Virus record (IMG/VR): IMGVR_UViG_3300031788_000059
Location: 1 to 35,897 of that record
Length of the DNA: 35,897 nucleotides
DNA from: a virus
Direction: 5' to 3' (one strand)
Part shown: piece by piece, positions 31,992 through 35,897 of the stretch
Position numbering within the stretch: position 1 is the stretch's first letter
How the letters are laid out: each line of letters starts with the position of its first letter
Notes under the pieces: generated by a model
What the model saw: only the letters and a program-made list of their open reading frames with translations
Told to the model about the DNA's origin: nothing
The model's database searches: none
Program-made: the position numbers and the translations under genes

Positions 31992-32597
31992 TTAAGCTGC
32001 TTTATGTTGAAAATTTGTTTGTCCCATAAAAATTGAACGTCTGTCACTTACTGGATGAGCATCTAATCGCTGAATTGTGGTATCAACTGCTATAGATCCA
32101 TAATATTGGTTTCCTTGACCATCTCCCCCTGTTGCGGTATTTGTCATAACGAGCCTGTGGTATTTCTTTTTCTTGATTTGCTCTGCTAAATATCTAGGAC
32201 CCCACACAGGTTTATTTGTAGGAACTTTCCATTCTTCCGCAGGAATTCCCGCATACGGTTTTGTCCATAACTCAAGGGTTTCTCCAAAGATTTCTTTATT
32301 TTCAGCAATAAAGTGGACATATTCTTTTGAAAATTCATAATCCTTACGATAATTCTCATTGAATTTTTCTCTGACAGAGATCGCTCTATGTGGTTTTAGA
32401 TAAATATCTTTAGATTTCTGTAAATCGCTCTGAGAAATCTTTGTTTGTGGCTCTACTTCTTGAGTAGGAGCTTTATTCATCCTATCCATTGTCAGGGACT
32501 TAACATTCTCATCGAATGCTTCAAATTGTTTTTCTGCTTTATCTAACTCATTTTGAGAGGCAGAATTTGACATTCTTGGTTTTTTACTTTCTGTCAT
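31992..32597 (-). CDS. Virion-module hypothetical protein, 201 aa
   Basis: The disordered helical N-terminus (SASQNELDKAEKQFEAFDEN) is followed by a folded C-terminal domain from about residue 70. That domain contains FAENKEIFG-type helices, then AGIPAEEWKVPTNKPVWGPR, YHRLVMTNTATGGDGQGNQY and a final DTTIQRLDAHPVSDRRSI. It is encoded three genes after the capsid and overlaps the upstream gene by 4 nt. It is likely a head or connector component. No named family is recognised. Confidence 0.6.
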   Translation of the reverse strand: MTESKKPRMSNSASQNELDKAEKQFEAFDENVKSLTMDRMNKAPTQEVEPQTKISQSDLQKSKDIYLKPHRAISVREKFNENYRKDYEFSKEYVHFIAENKEIFGETLELWTKPYAGIPAEEWKVPTNKPVWGPRYLAEQIKKKKYHRLVMTNTATGGDGQGNQYYGSIAVDTTIQRLDAHPVSDRRSIFMGQTNFQHKAA

Positions 32598-33031
32598 AAA
32601 GGTCCTTGAGGTGAAATGTTTATAAATGATCCGGGAACGTAGGTACCTGTTGGACTTCTTCCATTTGAATTAATAGCGCCTGTATTCACATCGCCTATTG
32701 CAACGATTTGAGGCTTAATTGTGAAAGTGGAAGGAGTGAAGGGATCAACATTCACAGATGAATTGATATTTAATACGACTTGATTAGGAGCAGGGATTGA
32801 GACAACGAACCCTGTTTGTTCGTTTAATTGCCTGCATCCATTTGATGGAGGAATTAGCAATCTGCATTGCTGTCCGATCACATAATCATTATTATTTGTC
32901 GTGGTGACTGTCGTTGTTTTTCCAAGCGAAATATTCGAAATAAAATAGAATCTTGGCTGATAGTTTTGTGGTTCTATCGGCAGATTGTTGTAAGGGGCGA
33001 CTGGACCCGTGTAGGGATAAGGAAAAGCCAT
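32594..33031 (-). CDS. Capsid-associated beta protein, 145 aa
   Basis: The middle and end (YVIGQQCRLLIPPSNGCRQL, then VVSIPAPNQVVLNINSS, IVAIGDVNTGAINSNGRSP and VPGSFINISPQGP) parallel the C-terminal half of the 385-aa upstream protein in order and wording. The two are therefore partial paralogues. It is probably a small head decoration or fibre protein built on the same beta module. It follows a stem-loop in the 69-bp spacer. Confidence 0.62.
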   Translation of the reverse strand: MAFPYPYTGPVAPYNNLPIEPQNYQPRFYFISNISLGKTTTVTTTNNNDYVIGQQCRLLIPPSNGCRQLNEQTGFVVSIPAPNQVVLNINSSVNVDPFTPSTFTIKPQIVAIGDVNTGAINSNGRSPTGTYVPGSFINISPQGPL

Positions 33032-33050
33032 ATTTACCTTTTATTTAATG

Positions 33051-33072
33051 GGGAGGGACAAATTGTCCTCCC
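33051..33072. other. Stem-loop between capsid-associated genes
   Basis: GGGAGG-G-ACAA pairs with TTGT-CCTCCC around a one-base bulge and a tiny loop. No T-run follows on the minus strand, so it is not a standard terminator. An RNA processing or mRNA-stability hairpin that adjusts expression of genes below the capsid gene is possible. Confidence 0.5.
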
Positions 33073-33100
33073 ACTATTCAAAACCCATTTATTGACAATC

Positions 33101-34258
33101 CTAGTCATGGAGATAAGCGTGCCAATATATAATATTCCCACTAGCCATAATGGTTGCAGTGCCGTTCACAGCTGATATTCCTGATCCAATGACAAAACCT
33201 TGAGAGGTATTGTTAATGAAAGCTCCTTGGATTGCAGGACCATTAATTGAACTTCCTAGAGAATTTGTATTTCCGCTCCACACTTGAGGAGAAGGATACA
33301 ATGCCCCTCCAGTGTATGGCCATCCACCGCTATTAATATCACCTACAGAAACTACCTGAGGGAAACTCAATCCCGGATAGCTCGTAAATACAGGGTTACT
33401 ATTAAACGCTGTATAAGCAGACGAATTAATATTAACGGTGATTGTGGGAGTTGTAAGAGAACCACTCACCGCTGTTACATATCCATAGATCGGAGATCCT
33501 GGAATTAGCGTATCTGGCAATGAGTTAAGTTGTGTTGTTCCCCATACAGAAGGAATTCTAAACGCAACTTCCTGTCCAACAACAAAGTTTCCAGGCATTG
33601 TCAAAGCAACGATAGTGGTCGCTCCCAAAGTAATTGCACTAACAAAAGCGACGTTGGGAGCATATAAAGCAGGATAAAGAACCTGTTTGTATGAACCGAC
33701 GTTATTTGTAGAAGTGGCTGTATTAAATGCGGTATAATTCGATTGGTTTGTGTTCCAAGGAATTGTAAATGTTGTTGGTCCTGTCACAGTAACCACAAAA
33801 GGAATACCAGCAATTTGCTGCATACCTGTAGTAGATGTCTGAGCTAGGTTAGAAAATATAACAACATTCCCTGAAGATAAACCGTGAGGATTTGTGTTGG
33901 AAATCTGAGCGGCTGCTGCTTTGTTAATTGAGAAATCACCAATAGCAGAACCATGCTGATTAACCGGACCGTATTGAAATGATAAACCGGCAGAAAATGC
34001 ACTGATTCCATTCGTTTGAATAGTATCAAATACAGTCGCTGTTGTTGCCGCGGAATATAGTTCAATCATTGTTGGATTATTAGAACCATCTAACAACCTA
34101 TTGTCCCACCACGCTCTTGTAACAGAGTTAGTAGCGGCTGTTTTGATGTTACTATAGTTCCAAATCTCTACATAATCAGGCTGAAAAGGTAAATTGACGA
34201 ACTGAGAGGTTGATGTCGCAGTAAAATTACCTTTTCTCATTCTAGAATATTCAGTCAT
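33101..34258 (-). CDS. Capsid-associated beta-module protein, 385 aa
   Basis: The gene lies immediately downstream of the capsid gene with a good ribosome binding site (AGGAGG). The N-terminal 100 residues (FTATSTSQFVNLPFQPDYVE, then YGPVNQHGSAIGD) are beta-rich. Residues about 115-185 (NPHGLSSGNVVIFSNLAQTS, then FVVTVTGPTTFTIPWN) resemble the FCCH-like module. A following repeat is shared with the 145-aa neighbour (FVVGQEVAFRIPS..., SVGDINSGGW). It is likely a head decoration or head-fibre protein present in many copies; the exact role is not known. Confidence 0.65.
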   Translation of the reverse strand: MTEYSRMRKGNFTATSTSQFVNLPFQPDYVEIWNYSNIKTAATNSVTRAWWDNRLLDGSNNPTMIELYSAATTATVFDTIQTNGISAFSAGLSFQYGPVNQHGSAIGDFSINKAAAAQISNTNPHGLSSGNVVIFSNLAQTSTTGMQQIAGIPFVVTVTGPTTFTIPWNTNQSNYTAFNTATSTNNVGSYKQVLYPALYAPNVAFVSAITLGATTIVALTMPGNFVVGQEVAFRIPSVWGTTQLNSLPDTLIPGSPIYGYVTAVSGSLTTPTITVNINSSAYTAFNSNPVFTSYPGLSFPQVVSVGDINSGGWPYTGGALYPSPQVWSGNTNSLGSSINGPAIQGAFINNTSQGFVIGSGISAVNGTATIMASGNIIYWHAYLHD

Positions 34259-34270
34259 AGAAACCTCCTT

Positions 34271-35894
34271 TTATGGTCCGCCGAGGCTAGAAAGCCGCGT
34301 GCAGGTAACGTTTCTAATCGCTGTATCTTGCGTAATAGCCTGTGCTTGGGCGAACTTAACCGCCAAGGTTGCATTTTGCGCGAGCATTCCAGAATAATAT
34401 GGATCACGATAAATCAAGTTCATGGAATAACCATCTTGATTTATGTGTGTGACTGCTTGTTTACCTAATACGGTATTATAATATACATCATTTCCATTGG
34501 CCGAAGCTCCACGAGCTACGGGTGCTTCTGAGCTGGTCAGAATTCTAATATTGAATACTGAACCGTACTCAGATGGAAGAGCACTACTATTATTTGGCTT
34601 TCTGTTACTTTTATGACCTATTTCTAGGCGGGGTTCCCTCTTCGGAGATCCCTCCGTGATTTCATTTATAGTCACGGTTCAGACTGTTGCATCACCTTTC
34701 GGTGTCTTCTCGCTCAGTCGTTCACGCTGCAAGAGCATATTGCTCAGCTTGCGCCTCGTTACCCCATCGGGCTTCCGAGTCAATCAGAGAAGATTTTAGA
34801 ACTACACAAAGTTTATAGTTCCACTGACTTAAAAAGCCTGCACCTGTCAGACCATCGAAATCAGTTTGGAGCTCTGTAGAGCTGAGCATAAAATATGCAG
34901 AGCGTACAGGGCCTGTCATTCTGTTACTTTTTTGACCTAGTTACATCTCATTACATTGCTTACAACTAGGCGGAGGGTCTTGTTATTCCCCTCTCACGAC
35001 CTTTATTTATTCGTCGTGTTCAGACTATCGCATACGTAAGTTAAAGGATGTTCATCTCTAAAATTCTTTAGTTCTTCGGTAAAATTTCCTAGATTATTTC
35101 TAAAGAACTCTAATTCTCTTCCTTCTCTTTCGTCCTCAGGATTTAGTCGTTCAGGCTGGTTATTATTGCAGGAAGGATCGCATCGATATACATCTGTATG
35201 CGGATAATTTACACAGGGAGTATCATCTGTTAAAATTTTTCTACATATGTAACATTCTTCCATAAACATAATCTTGCCCCTTGTTAACCTTCTGCTATGC
35301 AGCAAGGCACTCCAAGTCAATTACCCAAGGTTTTACTTCGGCACATACTTTACCGAATCTATCCATTCCCTCAATACCGCTCATGAATTTATAAGCGTTA
35401 TTGGTATCAAGTGTTGTAGCTACAAGGCTAAAATCCGAGACTCCAAGGTTAGTTGGGTTGTCTCCGTTAGATCCGCCTCCTGCATTGATTTCAGATGCTG
35501 CGGAGACGATGTAATCTCTTAATATTAAATCTTCTGCTTGGCGCATAGCTACTGCTAAACGTTCTGATACCCATGCTAAGACGCCTTCTTGGTCTTGTAA
35601 AATTACTTGTTCGTTAATTATGCAGCCTGTACCAAAAAAGGCCATTTGCGCATCAATAATATCACGTTGTGGGACTTGAGCCGGCGGATCAATCCCCGAA
35701 TTCCCCAACTGTATAGTCGGAGGTTGTAAGGCACGAGGCCTCATAAAGCGACAAGTAGTTCCGCCGTGTGAGGGCATGCTAACTTTGTCACAAATCGTAA
35801 TGTAATTCATGGTTGGCGTAGGGACATAGAGCATTGCAGGCGCTAAGGACTGCAAAATAATTGGCCCCAAATTGCCATTAGTCGTAATCGACAT
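34271..35894 (-). CDS. Major capsid protein, N4-gp56 type, three exons
   Basis: Exons on the minus strand are 35894-35301 (198 codons), 34916-34815 (34 codons) and 34597-34271 (108 codons plus stop), all phase 0. The joined product is 340 aa. Landmarks of the N4-gp56 major-capsid family are RFMRPRALQPPTIQLGNSG, the AQMAFFGTGCIINEQVILQD strand pair, and the helix ERLAVAMRQAEDLILRDYIV. At the C-terminus NLIYRDPYYSGMLAQNATLA is followed by TQDTAIRNV. The joins read ...DLECLA-TGPVRSAYFML... and ...FLSQWNY-PNNSSALPSEYG..., giving an unbroken family sequence. The intervening segments are two group I introns. As the most abundant virion protein, it depends on splicing for expression. Confidence 0.85.
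34598..34814 (-). ncRNA. Group I intron 2 in the capsid gene, 217 nt, no ORF
   Basis: The 5' site follows GAACTAT, which pairs with GTAGTTC inside the intron (P1) with the expected U-G pair at the splice site. P3 is CTTCTC/GAGAAG. P6 is a GCAAG...CTTGC hairpin. P7 is GACTG/CAGTC (TGAACGACTG and ACAGTCTGAAC). P8 is CACC-GAAA-GGTG and P9 is CCGTGA...TCACGG. The intron ends in G (AACAGAAAG). Removal restores the capsid frame. Few group I introns are this small. Confidence 0.88.
34917..35300 (-). ncRNA. Group I intron 1 in the capsid gene, 384 nt, with ORF
   Basis: P1 pairs exon CTTGCT with intron GGCAAG, with a U-G at the splice site. The P7 strands TGAACGACTA and ATAGTCTGAAC share their cores with intron 2. 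P9 ACGAC/GTCGT, the hairpin CCTAGTT/AACTAGG and the 3' end GTAACAGAATG also parallel intron 2. Unspliced RNA would end the capsid after one more codon (GCA TAG). P3-P6 are not clearly resolved because an ORF occupies the core. Confidence 0.8.
35003..35269 (-). CDS. Intron-encoded small zinc-finger-like protein, 88 aa
   Basis: ATG 35269 follows AAGGGG at fair spacing, inside intron 1. The product (MFMEECYICRKILTDDTPCV..., then YRCDPSCNNNQ) has C-x2-C ... C ... C-x3-C, a likely zinc site. A charged helical tail follows (RELEFFRNNLGNFTEELKNF). The frame runs through the ribozyme P7 region and stops after it, so the RNA serves both purposes if the ORF is real. It lacks the H-N-H or GIY-YIG residues of known homing endonucleases. 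It could be a reduced endonuclease, a maturase-like helper or unrelated. Confidence 0.45.
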   Translation of the reverse strand: MFMEECYICRKILTDDTPCVNYPHTDVYRCDPSCNNNQPERLNPEDEREGRELEFFRNNLGNFTEELKNFRDEHPLTYVCDSLNTTNK

Positions 35895-35897
35895 GAG

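Noticed and set aside
34271-35894. Capsid gene as a pseudogene broken by frameshifts
   Set aside because: Both interruptions are exact in-phase insertions with group I intron pairings and splice-site features, and the joined protein is continuous.
1-35897. tRNA or rRNA genes
   Set aside because: Reading both strands by eye showed no cloverleaf with T-arm consensus; a tRNA search program was not available.

Overview
The window reads as most of the genome of a short-tailed (podovirus-like), tailed double-stranded DNA bacteriophage. The evidence is a terminase small/large subunit pair, a P22-type portal, an N4-gp56-type major capsid protein, a tail adaptor and nozzle, fibre proteins and internal virion proteins, with no long-tail genes (no tape measure, sheath or baseplate). 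Base composition is AT-rich, ribosome binding sites are bacterial (AGGAG type), and at least thirteen gene junctions are TAATG stop/start overlaps. The host cannot be named from this sequence. A protein with a very sigma70-like region 4 and bacterial-type promoters point to an ordinary bacterium. No integrase, DNA polymerase, endolysin or tRNA was recognised. The window is open at the left edge, inside the portal gene, and ends three bases before the capsid start codon.

Layout. Positions 1-9811 run leftward. From the right they carry a small HTH regulator, two one-TM proteins, a lambda-O-like replication initiator with origin-like iterons inside its gene, three related small proteins, a RusA-like resolvase, a chain of tiny genes, a miniature SPFH-like membrane protein, a double-HTH protein, terS, terL, a sigma-like protein and the portal. 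Positions 9812-10027 form a divergent control region with palindromic operators. Positions 10028-14499 run rightward: small early genes, ERF annealing protein, YqaJ exonuclease, metallophosphoesterase, RNA ligase, a DUF551 protein and two tiny zinc-finger proteins. Positions 14610-15517 hold an orphan leftward gene facing two tandem paralogous secreted Cys-motif proteins. Positions 15506-35894 run leftward and encode the virion: major capsid, head proteins, tail adaptor, nozzle, fibres and internal proteins. A right-facing ribbon-helix-helix gene with its own tandem-repeat operator interrupts this module at 22.3 kb.

Working model. The divergent switch at 9.8-10.0 kb controls the early rightward genes (recombination and RNA repair) and the leftward replication and packaging genes. 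The ERF/YqaJ pair supplies single-strand annealing recombination, RusA resolves branches and TerS/TerL package the DNA. The phosphoesterase and RNA ligase may form an RNA end-healing and sealing pair.

The most notable observations are as follows. (1) The capsid gene is split into three exons by two related group I introns, one only 217 nt long. (2) The portal reading frame has an in-frame amber codon at position 5. (3) About nine 11-bp-spaced iterons lie inside the initiator gene. (4) Two candidate small RNAs lie antisense to, or between, leftward genes. (5) A sigma-region-4 protein sits between terL and portal. (6) There is a twin secreted 'ACDC' protein family. (7) The ribbon-helix-helix gene is preceded by four tandem GTGT repeats.
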